From positions 3,348,001 to 3,412,000 of the forward strand of contig NZ_CP070225.1 of assembly GCF_021631985.1 (NCBI RefSeq): a DNA stretch of 64,000 nt, given 5' to 3'. Below, one piece after another: positions 1-7,673 of the stretch. The translations under genes and the position numbers were made by a program. Below the pieces are notes generated by a model. That model worked only from the letters and a program-made list of their open reading frames with translations. It searched no databases and was not told where the DNA came from. Origin of the DNA: Sandaracinus amylolyticus (lineage in GTDB: Bacteria; Myxococcota_A; Polyangia; Polyangiales; Sandaracinaceae). Within the stretch, counting starts at the first letter, position 1; each line of letters begins with the position of its first letter.

Positions 1-122
1 TCTCTGTTGCACTGTCCTCGGGGTCGCCCCCACCGGCCGTTAGCCGGCATCCTGCCCTGTGGAGCTCGGACTTTCCTCCCGCGTGCCCGCCTTTCGACGG
101 TGCGCCGGCGATCACCCGAGCC
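1..122 (-). ncRNA. rnpB: RNase P RNA, 5' part (3' end outside window)
   Basis: Catalytic RNA of RNase P, which trims the 5' leader of pre-tRNAs. On the minus strand positions 78-61 read GAGGAAAGTCCGAGCTCC, the universally conserved CR-I/P4 block of bacterial type A RNase P RNA. It is followed by the typical CACAGGGCAG and GGCTAACGGCC helix and by GACAGTGCAACAGAGA at the window edge, all in family order. The 5' end is placed near 117-122 by the GGGTGATCGCC start and could be a few bases off. The remaining two thirds of the RNA lie beyond position 1. A -10-like TACAGA sits at 146-141 (minus), but no well-spaced -35 is visible. Confidence 0.93.
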
Positions 123-188
123 GCTCCGACAGCGGCGCACTCTGTAGCGCTTCGCGCGCGACGCAAGCGCGGACGGGCTGCGAGAAAT

Positions 189-217
189 TCGACCCGGCGA
201 TCCCCGGTCCGTAGGGT
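189..217 (+). promoter_or_regulatory. Probable sigma70 promoter of the SUMF1-like lipoprotein gene
   Basis: -35-like TCGACC at 189-194, 17-nt spacer, -10-like TAGGGT at 212-217. The start codon is 8 nt after the -10 and no Shine-Dalgarno is present, so the mRNA would be leaderless. Prediction from pattern only. Confidence 0.45.
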
Positions 218-225
218 CGGCCGCG

Positions 226-1398
226 ATGCGTCGCGTGCTCGCGATCGGCCTCGTCGCCTGGCTCGTCGGATGCGGAGGAACGCCCGAGGTCTCGAGCGAG
301 ACCGACGCTGCTGCCACCGTGGTCGCGCCGGCGCCGAGCCCGCGCACGCCGCAGCCCCCCGCGACGCCGGGGCCGACGATCGCGGTGCCCGCGGGCGTGG
401 TGCTTGCCGGGAGCACGCCGGGCACTCCGTTTCGCCGCCCTTCGCGCGAGGTCGACGAGATCCCGGTCGAGCTGCCGGCGTTCGCGATCGATCGGCACCC
501 CTACCCCAACGAGCCCTTCGCGCCGCCGCAGCTCGTGACCAGCCGCGCCGAGGCCGCCGCGCTGTGCGAGGCCCGGGGCGCGCGGCTGTGCACCGAGCTC
601 GAGTGGGAGCGCGCCTGCGAGGGCGACGCGCACGACCGCTTCCCCGGCGGGCGCACCTACGACGCCGATCGCTGCAGCCGCGATCGCAGCGCGTGCGCGA
701 GCGCGCTCGGCGCGATGCGGATGGGCGAGACCGCACCGGAGTGGACCGCGAGCGATGCGGCCGAATCGCTGGTGCGACGCGGTCGCTCGGCGGTGCTGCG
801 CGGCGCCCAGGCCGATGCCCCCGCGGACCAGCATCGGTGCGACGCGCGCGTGCTCGAGGTGCCCGAGGCCGCGCCCGCCGCGGCGTTCCGGTGCTGCCAC
901 GGCACGGCGCCGGCAGTGCGATACCCCGAGGTCGATCGGCCGCGCGAGGTCGTCGATCTCACGGTCGAGCGCGACGCGATCCGCGCCGCGCTGCGCGGGG
1001 TGCCCGAGCTCGCGGCGTATGCCGACGACTTCGAGCCGTACGCCGAGGCCGACGGCGATCGCGCGCTGGCGTGCGCGAACGTCGACCGTCGGGCGCTCGC
1101 GGGATGGGAGCTCGCGCCGGGGCCCTTCGCGTGGTCGCCCTCGCCGGGCGAAGCGACGTGGGTGGTCGCGGGACGTGGCGGCGGCTCGTCGCTGATCGCC
1201 GTGCTCTACGTGCTGCCGGGGGATCGCTTCGCGCACGCCGCGAGCTTCGTGCTCGAGGGCGAAGACGCGCCGATCGCCGTCACCCGCACGCCTCCTTCGC
1301 GCGGCGAGCTGCAGTGGAGCGCGTGCTGGGGCCGCCCCGGCGATGGCGGCGTGGTGCGCTTCGGCGAGGACTCGATCGTGCGCGTGATCTCGCACTGA
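226..1398 (+). CDS. Lipoprotein with formylglycine-generating-enzyme (SUMF1-like) domain
   Basis: 390 aa. A signal peptide ends in a lipobox (LVGC, Cys16), so the product is probably anchored to the outer membrane, followed by an Ala/Pro-rich linker to about residue 50. Residues about 50-205 look like the FGE/SUMF1 fold: a GxxxxxRPxREV start, then GARLCTELEWERAC (the family's RLPTEAEWEYA signature with Pro replaced by Cys) and a closing FRCCHG (family GFRC). The last 185 residues match nothing I recognise. True FGEs use two catalytic Cys late in the domain, which I cannot confirm here, so a non-catalytic C-lectin-like binding role is equally possible. The start lies 8 nt after a -10-like hexamer. 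It stands alone, divergent from rnpB. Confidence 0.85.
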   Translation: MRRVLAIGLVAWLVGCGGTPEVSSETDAAATVVAPAPSPRTPQPPATPGPTIAVPAGVVLAGSTPGTPFRRPSREVDEIPVELPAFAIDRHPYPNEPFAPPQLVTSRAEAAALCEARGARLCTELEWERACEGDAHDRFPGGRTYDADRCSRDRSACASALGAMRMGETAPEWTASDAAESLVRRGRSAVLRGAQADAPADQHRCDARVLEVPEAAPAAAFRCCHGTAPAVRYPEVDRPREVVDLTVERDAIRAALRGVPELAAYADDFEPYAEADGDRALACANVDRRALAGWELAPGPFAWSPSPGEATWVVAGRGGGSSLIAVLYVLPGDRFAHAASFVLEGEDAPIAVTRTPPSRGELQWSACWGRPGDGGVVRFGEDSIVRVISH

Positions 1399-1423
1399 CT
1401 CGTGCGGCGCGCTGCGCTAGCGT
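1395..1423 (+). promoter_or_regulatory. Probable promoter of the FAH-family gene
   Basis: CTGACT at 1395-1400, 17-nt spacer, TAGCGT at 1418-1423, then 8 nt to the ATG at 1432. It overlaps the stop codon of the preceding gene. No ribosome-binding site is seen, consistent with a leaderless transcript. Confidence 0.4.
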
Positions 1424-1431
1424 GCCCGGCC

Positions 1432-2202
1432 ATGCGTTTGATGCGGCTCCGCCACGGCGGGCTCGACTACTGGGCCCGCCTCTACGACGACGCGACCGCG
1501 CGGCTGTGGACCGCAGCGCCCTGGGAGGGCGGGACCGAGACGGACCGGCTCGTGCCGATCAAGAAGGGCGCGGTCCTGCCGCCGGTCGTGCCGAGCAAGA
1601 TCGTCTGCGTCGGACGGAACTACCGCGAGCACGCGAAGGAGCTCGGGCACGAGGTGCCGCCCGAGCCGCTGCTCTTCATGAAGCCGCCGAGCGCGCTGCT
1701 CGCGCACGAGGGGACGGTGCTGCTGCCCCCGCAGTCGAGCCGCGTCGAGCACGAGGGCGAGCTCGCGGTGGTCGTGGGCACGACGCTGCGCCGGGCCGAC
1801 GTCGCGACCGCGGCGCGCTCGATCGGAGGAATCACGTGCGCCAACGACGTCACGGCGCGCGATCTCCAGCGCAAGGACGTGCAGTTCACCCGCGCGAAGA
1901 GCTTCGACACGTTCTGCCCGATCGGGCCCTGGCTCGAGACCGAGCCGGGCGAGCTCGCATCGCTCTCGCTCCGCACCCGCGTCAACGGCGAGACCCGCCA
2001 GGACGGGCGCGTCGCCGACATGGTGTGGCCGGTGGCGGAGCTGCTCGCGTATGTGTCGTCGGTGATGACGCTGCTGCCGGGCGACGTGCTCCTGACCGGC
2101 ACGCCCGCGGGCGTCGGACCGCTGGTGCCGGGCGACGTCGTGGAGGTGGAGATCACGGGCGTCGGCACGCTCACCCACCGCGTCGCCGCCGAGCCGGCGT
2201 GA
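1432..2202 (+). CDS. Fumarylacetoacetate hydrolase family protein
   Basis: 256 aa, cytoplasmic. FAH-family enzymes hydrolyse or decarboxylate 2-oxo acids in aromatic-compound catabolism, using a divalent metal held by acidic residues. Visible signatures are KIVCVGRNYREHAKE at the domain start, RVEHEGELAVVVG with the two metal-binding Glu, CANDVTARDLQ with the third acidic ligand, SFDTFCPIGPW and TGTPAGVGPLVPGDVVEVE near the end. Length is normal for the single-domain YcgM/HpcE type (about 200-280 aa). The exact substrate cannot be read; acylpyruvase or oxaloacetate decarboxylase activity is possible. The ATG at 1432 is preferred over an upstream GTG at 1402 because the homologous region begins just after it and a -10-like hexamer lies 8 nt upstream. 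Confidence 0.9.
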   Translation: MRLMRLRHGGLDYWARLYDDATARLWTAAPWEGGTETDRLVPIKKGAVLPPVVPSKIVCVGRNYREHAKELGHEVPPEPLLFMKPPSALLAHEGTVLLPPQSSRVEHEGELAVVVGTTLRRADVATAARSIGGITCANDVTARDLQRKDVQFTRAKSFDTFCPIGPWLETEPGELASLSLRTRVNGETRQDGRVADMVWPVAELLAYVSSVMTLLPGDVLLTGTPAGVGPLVPGDVVEVEITGVGTLTHRVAAEPA

Positions 2203-2216
2203 GTTTCCTGACGGAA

Positions 2217-2245
2217 GGGCGCGCTCCGGGGCCGGCGTGCCCTTT
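2217..2245 (+). terminator. Hairpin after the FAH-family gene
   Basis: GGGCGCGC (2217-2224) pairs with GCGTGCCC (2235-2242) including one G-U pair, with a 10-nt loop, followed by TTT. It lies 15 nt after the stop codon. The short U run makes it a weak intrinsic terminator. Confidence 0.5.
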
Positions 2246-2340
2246 ACGGTGAGCCGCAGTTCAGCGAGAAAACCTCGAAGAAACGCGCATCTGCCTCATG
2301 GCACGGTGCTTGTTGTCGCTGGCGCGACCCCGGAGCCTCC

Positions 2341-4461
2341 GTGACCCGCAGCACCTCATCGCTTCTCCTGGCGCTCGCCCTCGTCGCGACCCCCGGCTGC
2401 TACGCCTCCCACGAGCACGACCCGCTCCTGCTGCCCGACGGCGCTCGCCTCGACGGCGGCCCACGCGACGGCGGCGGGTTCGACGGCGGGCCCGACTTCG
2501 ACGGCGGCCCCGATTTCGACGGCGGCACCCTGCCCGACGGCGGCGATGCGGGCGAGGACGCCGGCGTGCGGTGGGACGCGGCGGGGCGCGACGCCGAGCC
2601 GCCGGTGGGCGGCCCGCCCGACCCGACGACCTGCCGGATCGTGCCCGAGGTGCATCCGTTCGACGATCCGGTGCTCGAGACGCGCTGGCCCGAGCGCGGC
2701 GGCACGATGTCGGACCCGGCGAGCTGGCACGTCTGCGCGACGCCGCTCGTCATCGATCTCACGCCGAACGACGGCGAGGACCTCGAGCCGGTCGTGGTGT
2801 TCGTCTCCTACGACTCGCTCGGCAGCGGCTCGGAGTACGGCACGCTGCGCATCTGGGATCCGCGCACCGAGACGACGATCAGCTATCCGACGACGACCGG
2901 ACCGATGGGCCCGTTCGGGCCGCTCGAGCCGTCGACGAACCTCGCGGCGGGCGACCTCGACGGCGATGGCGACAACGAGATCGTCGGCATGGGCGTCGAC
3001 TCCGGGACCTTCGCGTTCCACCACGACGGCACGCTCATGTGGGAGTCGCCCTATCCCTCGGCGCTCGAGCGCGGCACGCGGTGGTCGCGGACGATCGGCG
3101 GCGCGGTGAGCCTCGCGGACCTCGAGGGCGACGGGACGGTGGAGATCGTCATCGGGCGCACCGTGCTCGAGGGGCGGACCGGCGCGCACCGCTGGACCGC
3201 GCCCTCGGAGACGACGACGCGCGGGGCCAACGACATCCTCGGGCCGATCTCGTGCGTCGCGGACCTCGACGGCGACGGGGTGCAGGAGATCGTCGCGGGG
3301 CGCACCGCGATGCGCGCCAACGGCGACGTGATGTGGGCGAACACGGTGATGGGCGACGGGCTCTGCGCCGTCGCGGACATGGGGTTCACGCCGGGGCCCG
3401 AGATCGTCCTGGTCTCGCAGGGCTTCCTCTACGTGCTCGACGGGCGCTCGGGCGAGATCAAGTGGGACCGCGTGATCGAGGGTCGCGGGCGTGATGCGCT
3501 CGGCGGCGCGCCGACGATCGCGGACTTCGACGGCGACGGGCGCCCGGAGATCGGCGTCGCGCACGGCGCGGCGTACGGCGTCTACGACCTCGACTGCGAT
3601 CGCCGTCGTCCCGAGATCGGCTGCGGCGGCGTGGGCGTGCGCTGGACGTCGAACACCGAGGACGACTCGTCGGCGGCGACCGGCTCGAGCGTGTTCGACT
3701 TCAACGGCGACGGGCGCGCCGAGGTCGTCTACAACGACCAGTTCTTCTTCCGCGTGTACGACGGCTACGCGGGCACCGAGCTCTTCCGCCAGGCGAACTC
3801 GTCGCGCACGCGCACCGAGAACCCGGTGATCGCGGACGTCGACAGCGACGGCGACGCCGAGATCGTGTTCACCGCGAACTCCGAGGCGACCTTCCTGCAG
3901 CGCCCGACGGACCGCACGACCGACCCGGGCGTGGAGATCTGGGGCGACGCGCGCGGCCGCTGGGTCGGCGCGCGCCGCATCTGGAACCAGCACGCGTATC
4001 ACATCACGAACGTGACCGAGAGCGGGCACATCCAGAGCCCCGAGCCGGGCAGCTGGACGGTGCTGAACGCGTATCGCCAGAACCTCCGCGAGGGCGGCGA
4101 CGTGCTCGTGGTGCCGGATCTCTGGGGCGGGCGCGGGCAGTACGAGTGCCTGGGACGCGGCCGCGCGAGGGTGCGCATCGACGTGCAGAACTGGGGCCTG
4201 GAGCGGGTCGGGCCGGGCGTCGTGGTGCGGGTGTATCGCGGGCGTCCGAGCGCGGGCATGGCGGTCGCGCAGGTCGAGACGACGGGCGTGCTGCTCCCGA
4301 ACGGCGGGTCGGAGACGGTCGAGGTCGAGATCCCGCTGAGCGGCGACGTGGTCGACTACTGGGCGGTGATCGACGACCCCGAGGAGCCCGCGAGCGGCGC
4401 GATCGCGGAGTGCCGCGAGGGGAACAACGAGGTGCTCATCTGGCGCCCGTCGTGTCCGTGA
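2341..4461 (+). CDS. FG-GAP/VCBS-repeat lipoprotein
   Basis: 706 aa, secreted. A signal peptide ends at a lipobox-like ATPGC (Cys20). A strikingly Asp/Gly-rich linker with repeated FDGGPD units follows (about residues 35-85). The body carries six FG-GAP-type calcium-binding motifs of the form (A/V)DxDGDGxxEIV, for example GDLDGDGDNEIVG, ADLDGDGVQEIVAG, ADFDGDGRPEIGV and ADVDSDGDAEIVF. These are blades of an integrin-alpha-like beta-propeller. The last 110 residues look like a beta-sandwich (CARDB-like). Such proteins bind surface partners or polysaccharide; no enzymatic motif is seen. Start GTG 2341 is supported by GGAG 5 nt upstream and the signal peptide. Confidence 0.88.
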   Translation: MTRSTSSLLLALALVATPGCYASHEHDPLLLPDGARLDGGPRDGGGFDGGPDFDGGPDFDGGTLPDGGDAGEDAGVRWDAAGRDAEPPVGGPPDPTTCRIVPEVHPFDDPVLETRWPERGGTMSDPASWHVCATPLVIDLTPNDGEDLEPVVVFVSYDSLGSGSEYGTLRIWDPRTETTISYPTTTGPMGPFGPLEPSTNLAAGDLDGDGDNEIVGMGVDSGTFAFHHDGTLMWESPYPSALERGTRWSRTIGGAVSLADLEGDGTVEIVIGRTVLEGRTGAHRWTAPSETTTRGANDILGPISCVADLDGDGVQEIVAGRTAMRANGDVMWANTVMGDGLCAVADMGFTPGPEIVLVSQGFLYVLDGRSGEIKWDRVIEGRGRDALGGAPTIADFDGDGRPEIGVAHGAAYGVYDLDCDRRRPEIGCGGVGVRWTSNTEDDSSAATGSSVFDFNGDGRAEVVYNDQFFFRVYDGYAGTELFRQANSSRTRTENPVIADVDSDGDAEIVFTANSEATFLQRPTDRTTDPGVEIWGDARGRWVGARRIWNQHAYHITNVTESGHIQSPEPGSWTVLNAYRQNLREGGDVLVVPDLWGGRGQYECLGRGRARVRIDVQNWGLERVGPGVVVRVYRGRPSAGMAVAQVETTGVLLPNGGSETVEVEIPLSGDVVDYWAVIDDPEEPASGAIAECREGNNEVLIWRPSCP

Positions 4462-4498
4462 GCTTGATGTGCGTGGCGCCCGAGGTGAGTCGTTGCGC

Positions 4499-4873
4499 AT
4501 GAGCGAGCCGCGCGACGAGGACGAGGGGCAGGACGAGTCGAACAAGGCGCCGAGCCCGGCGGACGCGAAGAACGAGCTCTTCGCAGCGCTGGGCCACATG
4601 AAGAAGGCGGCCGAGCTGCTCGTGGCAGCGGCGGACCCGGCGGTCCGCAAGGCCGCCACCGAGGCCGAGAAGGCGCTCGAGAAGGTCGGCAAGGAAGCCG
4701 AGCCGATGGCGCGTCAGCTGGGCGCCGAGCTCGGCAAGATGACCCGCGGGATCGTCGACGCGCTCGAAGGACGTCGCAGCAAGAGCGACGCGCCGCAGCA
4801 GAGCGACGACGACGAGAGCGAGGTCGAGCGCCTCGAGCGCGAGGCCGAGCGCGACGACGAGAAGAAGCGCTGA
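4499..4873 (+). CDS. Small highly charged helical protein of unknown function
   Basis: 124 aa, no signal peptide or membrane segment. Both ends are strongly acidic and charged (DEDEGQDES at the start, DDDESEVERLEREAERDDEKKR at the end). The middle (about residues 22-100) is a continuous amphipathic helix pattern rich in Ala, Lys and Glu, with a KNELFAALGHMKKAAELL segment. It may be a coiled-coil or nucleic-acid/protein adaptor; I do not recognise a family. ATG 4499 is chosen over an in-frame GTG at 4469 because the latter adds only ten non-descript residues. It lies 37 nt after the FG-GAP lipoprotein and may be co-transcribed. Confidence 0.75.
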   Translation: MSEPRDEDEGQDESNKAPSPADAKNELFAALGHMKKAAELLVAAADPAVRKAATEAEKALEKVGKEAEPMARQLGAELGKMTRGIVDALEGRRSKSDAPQQSDDDESEVERLEREAERDDEKKR

Positions 4874-4934
4874 TCAGGCGTCGCGTTCTCCCGCGGACGC
4901 CGACCCAGCACGCCCCCTGCGTCGTGCTCGAAGC

Positions 4935-4957
4935 GCGGCACGCCCCCCGCGTGCCGC
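4935..4957. terminator. Perfect hairpin between converging genes
   Basis: GCGGCACGC (4935-4943) and its exact complement GCGTGCCGC (4949-4957) are separated by five C. A weaker stem GGCGTC/GACGCC lies at 4877-4901. They sit between the converging stop codons at 4873 and 4971 and could end transcription from both sides, though no U tract is present. Confidence 0.5.
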
Positions 4958-4970
4958 GATCACACCGCGA

Positions 4971-5552
4971 TCAGAGGCAGTAGTCCTTCAGCCGCGCCAC
5001 GTCCTGCAGCGCCGCGAGCTTCGCGAGACCGGCCGTCTCGACCTGGCGCACGCGCTCGCGGGTCAGGTTCATGATCTCGCCGACCTCCTCGAGCGTGATG
5101 CCGCCGCGGTCCGCGATGTCGAGCGCGCAGGTCTCGGTCATCTCCCAGACCTCGATGTCCGTGAAGTTCACCTTGATGCTGCCGCGCACCGGGTGGACGT
5201 CGAGGTACAGGTGATACTTGCACGACACGAACGGGCACGGCCGCTCCATGTCGATGCACTCCGCGCGCGTCGTCGGCTTCCAGTAGTCGGTCTCGGGGTA
5301 CAGCATCTTGCCGCGGTTGAGCTCGGCCTTGCTCAGCCGTCGGATCGAGATGGTGCGCGCCCGCGCGCGGTTGCGGCGCTTGCGGCGGCCCTTCTCGTCG
5401 CCGTCCTCCGCGTCCTCGTCGGTCTCGGCCGCGAGCGCGAGCGCGAGTGAGCCGTCGAGGGCGGGTGGCATCTCGCCCGCTCCGTCCTCGTCCCCTTCGC
5501 CCCCGAAGTCGCCCTGCTCGAGTTCGTAATCGAGCTCCTGCTGCTCCGACAT
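4971..5552 (-). CDS. Sigma-70 region-4-like DNA-binding protein
   Basis: 193 aa. The N-terminal half is acidic (residues 1-55, many Glu/Asp) and runs into a basic patch [13 protein letters not shown]. The C-terminal helix-turn-helix [20 protein letters not shown] closely follows sigma70 region 4.2, the -35 recognition helix, but no region 2 or 3 is present, so it cannot be a complete sigma factor. A middle segment with CPFVSCKYH and [12 protein letters not shown] is typical of a small deltaproteobacterial family of sigma-like HTH proteins. A strong GGAGG (complement of 5558-5562) lies 5 nt before the ATG at 5552, which excludes the longer frame. It is the second gene of an operon with the MerR regulator (69-nt gap), suggesting co-regulation at promoters. 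Confidence 0.85.
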   Translation of the reverse strand: MSEQQELDYELEQGDFGGEGDEDGAGEMPPALDGSLALALAAETDEDAEDGDEKGRRKRRNRARARTISIRRLSKAELNRGKMLYPETDYWKPTTRAECIDMERPCPFVSCKYHLYLDVHPVRGSIKVNFTDIEVWEMTETCALDIADRGGITLEEVGEIMNLTRERVRQVETAGLAKLAALQDVARLKDYCL

Positions 5553-5621
5553 CGTTGCCTCCGCCCTTCGCCGTTCTTCCGTTCGCCGCCCCGCCTCGCC
5601 CGCGGAGCGACGCCCGCCCAC

Positions 5622-6149
5622 TCAGACCGCAGCCCGCGCCATGCGAGCGCGCATCGACATCCGCTGCTCGATCGCGTCGAGCGTCTCCATCAGCGACACG
5701 CCCAGCGCGCGCGCCTCGGCCAGCTGCTTCTCCGCGAGCGCGTCGCCGCCGCGATCGGCGATGCGCCGCTCGATCGCCGACCACACGCGGTCGAGGTTGC
5801 GCCCCAGCTCCTCGACGTCGCCGCGCACGAAGAATTCGCGCTGGATCTCTTCGATCGTGAAGCCCTGCGACATCAGCCGCCGGATCGTCTCGATCCGCCC
5901 GACGACCGTCGCGGGATAGAGCCCCTGCGAGCCGCGGTGCTTGCCCTTGCGTCCCACCCGGACGCTCCGCGGCAGCAGCCCGAGCTGGACGTACTTCCGG
6001 AACGTCGCCTCGGTGAGCCGGTCACCGCCCTGATCGAACCAGTCGACGATCTGCTGGACCGCGAGGCCCTGCGGATGCGCGCGCTCGAACGCCCGGAGCG
6101 CTTCTTCGCTCCGCACGCCGACGCCCGTCTTTCCGCCGATCTCGCTCAC
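5622..6149 (-). CDS. MerR-family transcriptional regulator
   Basis: 175 aa. A winged-helix MerR head spans about residues 25-115: GLAVQQIVDWFDQGGDRLTE, FRKYVQLGLLPRS (the recognition helix/wing transition LGLLPR is diagnostic), a basic wing RVGRKGKHRGSQGLY, and IETIRRLMSQGFTIEEIQ. A helical dimerisation tail with LDAIEQRM follows. No conserved Cys cluster for metal sensing is seen, so the effector is unknown. The GTG at 6149 is chosen because GGAGG (complement of 6156-6160) lies 6 nt upstream and the upstream extension is not protein-like. First gene of an operon with the sigma-region-4-like protein; the dyad in its own promoter predicts autoregulation. Confidence 0.88.
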   Translation of the reverse strand: MSEIGGKTGVGVRSEEALRAFERAHPQGLAVQQIVDWFDQGGDRLTEATFRKYVQLGLLPRSVRVGRKGKHRGSQGLYPATVVGRIETIRRLMSQGFTIEEIQREFFVRGDVEELGRNLDRVWSAIERRIADRGGDALAEKQLAEARALGVSLMETLDAIEQRMSMRARMARAAV

Positions 6150-6259
6150 CAACGTCCTCCGGTTCGGGCCCGTGTCTCCGGGAAAGCACCCGCTGCTCGA
6201 ATCCCCCGATCGAGCGTCAGTCGAGGTCGCCTCGCGAGAGGAATCACCCCGAGCGCGAG

Positions 6260-6276
6260 CGAATGTATTCCATTCG
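6260..6276. promoter_or_regulatory. Dyad operator in the MerR promoter
   Basis: Perfect inverted repeat CGAATG (6260-6265), 5-nt spacer, CATTCG (6271-6276). It overlaps the predicted -10 and part of the -10/-35 spacer, the place where MerR proteins bind. The octamer TTCCATTC of one arm recurs at 6391-6398. Confidence 0.55.
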
Positions 6277-6290
6277 AGAGAACGCGCCAA
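6262..6290 (-). promoter_or_regulatory. Probable promoter of the MerR operon
   Basis: On the minus strand TTGGCG (6290-6285) as -35, 17-nt spacer, TACATT (6267-6262) as -10. It gives a leader of about 105 nt to the GTG at 6149. This is one of the few AT-rich spots in the 356-bp gap 6150-6505; nothing else is recognised in that gap apart from the dyad. Confidence 0.5.
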
Positions 6291-6505
6291 GAAAAATGCG
6301 CAACACGCGGACACTGCGCGATCTGCGCCGTTTTTCGCGAGATTTCGCGGGATGAACCGCGCGCGAGACGGTCTCGATCGAGCGTCCTCGTTCCATTCAC
6401 GCGATCGCCGTCTCACGAAGGCGATCGTATCCTCGGTGCACCGATCGACCGATCTCGGCGCCTTCCTTGCGATCGCCGGACGAGCACGGCAGGCTGCCGC
6501 GCGTG

Positions 6506-6790
6506 ATGCCCGCTGCGCGACGCGCGCTCCTCGCGGTCCTGGTCGCGTCGCTGGCCGCGTGCTCGGGCCGTGGCGATGGGCGCACCGGCGAGCGCTGCGC
6601 CGACGACCGCGAGTGCCAGCGCGGGCTCTGCGTCGCCGGCGTGCGCGGTGAGGAGCCGGTCTGCACCGTCAGCTGCGCGTCGGACGCCGAGTGCCCGCAG
6701 GGCTGGACCTGCCACGGCGTGACGCAGGCGAACGTGCTGGTCTGCGCTTCGGGCGGGGCGACCCCGTTCGATCCGAGCGGCCAGCATTGA
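6506..6790 (+). CDS. Small Cys-rich lipoprotein
   Basis: 94 aa. The signal peptide ends in the lipobox LAAC (Cys19). The mature part contains eight further Cys in two similar halves: ERCADDRECQRGLCVAG, then CTVSCASDAECPQGWTCHG and a final VCAS. The spacing (C-x5-C-x4-C) resembles short disulfide-knotted repeats of myxobacterial surface proteins; function unknown. ATG 6506 is preferred over the adjacent GTG 6503; the signal peptide is intact either way. It ends 32 nt before the transporter genes but probably has its own role. Confidence 0.78.
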   Translation: MPAARRALLAVLVASLAACSGRGDGRTGERCADDRECQRGLCVAGVRGEEPVCTVSCASDAECPQGWTCHGVTQANVLVCASGGATPFDPSGQH

Positions 6791-6816
6791 CCGGACGCGC
6801 GGACGCGGTGTAGCCC
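6787..6816 (+). promoter_or_regulatory. Probable promoter of the peptide-transporter operon
   Basis: TTGACC at 6787-6792, 18-nt spacer, TAGCCC at 6811-6816, then 6 nt to the ATG at 6823. The -35 overlaps the stop codon of the small lipoprotein. No ribosome-binding site precedes the ATG. Confidence 0.45.
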
Positions 6817-6822
6817 GGCACG

Positions 6823-7668
6823 ATGGATCCGCGCGCCTGGCGACGTTTCCGCCGGAACCGGGGCGCGATGGTGGGCCTCGCGCTGGTCGTGTTCGTGCTG
6901 TCGACCGCGATCTTCGGGCCCTTCCTCGCGCCGGCCGACCCCGATCACCAGTTCGCCGAGGGGCTGCTCGAGGACGGCACGCCGCGCCCGCCCGGCGACG
7001 ACATGGTGCTCGGCGCCGACACGCTCGGGCGCGACGAGCTCTCGCGCCTCCTGCACGGCGGGCGCGCCTCGCTGAGCGCCGCGCTCTCCGCGACGATCAT
7101 CGCGGTGCTGATCGGGCTCTCGGTGGGCGCGATCGCGGGCTACTTCGGAGGCTGGCTCGACTCGCTGCTGATGCAGCTGGTCGACGTGATGCAGTCCCTG
7201 CCCTTCCTCTTGATCGCGATCACCGTGAACCGCGTCGTGAACAGCCCCTCGATCGTCGTGCTGGTGGTGCTGCTCGGCGTGCTCTCGTGGACGACGCTCG
7301 CGCGCGTGACGCGCACCAAGACGATGCAGGTGCGCGAGCTCGAGTTCGTGCAGGCGGCGCGTGCGCTCGGCATGGGCGAGTGGCGCATCCTCGCGCGGCA
7401 CGTGCTGCCGAACGTGACCGGTCCCGCGATCGTGATCGGCACCACGCTCGTCGCGAACACCATCCTCGTCGAGTCCGCGATGAGCTTCCTCGGGCTTGGC
7501 GTGCCCGCGCCGGCGTCGACGTGGGGGACGATGCTGCACGACGCGCAGGACATGATGTCGCTCGCGCCGCGCCTCGTGCTCTATCCGGGCCTGCTGATCG
7601 TCGCGACGGTCTTCGGCTTCAACCTGCTCGGCGAGGGCCTGCGCGACGCCCTCGACCCCAAGGACTGA
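6823..7668 (+). CDS. Peptide ABC transporter permease, OppC/DppC type
   Basis: 281 aa inner-membrane permease. The N-terminal OppC_N segment (WRRFRRNRGAMVGLALVVFVL) precedes the first helix, then a DMVLGADTLGRDELSRLLHGGR loop typical of DppC/OppC (GTDxLGRD). The BPD_transp_1 domain carries the EAA loop EFVQAARALGMGEWRILARHVLPN, which contacts the ATPase, and closes with LGEGLRDALDPK. About six membrane helices are visible. First gene of a three-gene operon: the binding-protein gene starts 5 nt after its stop. The ATPase subunits OppD/OppF are not in this window, so they must be encoded elsewhere. Confidence 0.93.
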   Translation: MDPRAWRRFRRNRGAMVGLALVVFVLSTAIFGPFLAPADPDHQFAEGLLEDGTPRPPGDDMVLGADTLGRDELSRLLHGGRASLSAALSATIIAVLIGLSVGAIAGYFGGWLDSLLMQLVDVMQSLPFLLIAITVNRVVNSPSIVVLVVLLGVLSWTTLARVTRTKTMQVRELEFVQAARALGMGEWRILARHVLPNVTGPAIVIGTTLVANTILVESAMSFLGLGVPAPASTWGTMLHDAQDMMSLAPRLVLYPGLLIVATVFGFNLLGEGLRDALDPKD

Positions 7669-7673
7669 GCGCG

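Noticed and set aside
2356-4692. Antisense open frame of 778 codons over the FG-GAP lipoprotein
   Set aside because: Shadow of a real repeat gene; the repetitive GAC/GGC codons keep the other strand open.
6150-6416. N-terminal extension of the MerR protein to 6416
   Set aside because: A strong GGAGG sits just before the GTG at 6149, and the extension covers the promoter and dyad.
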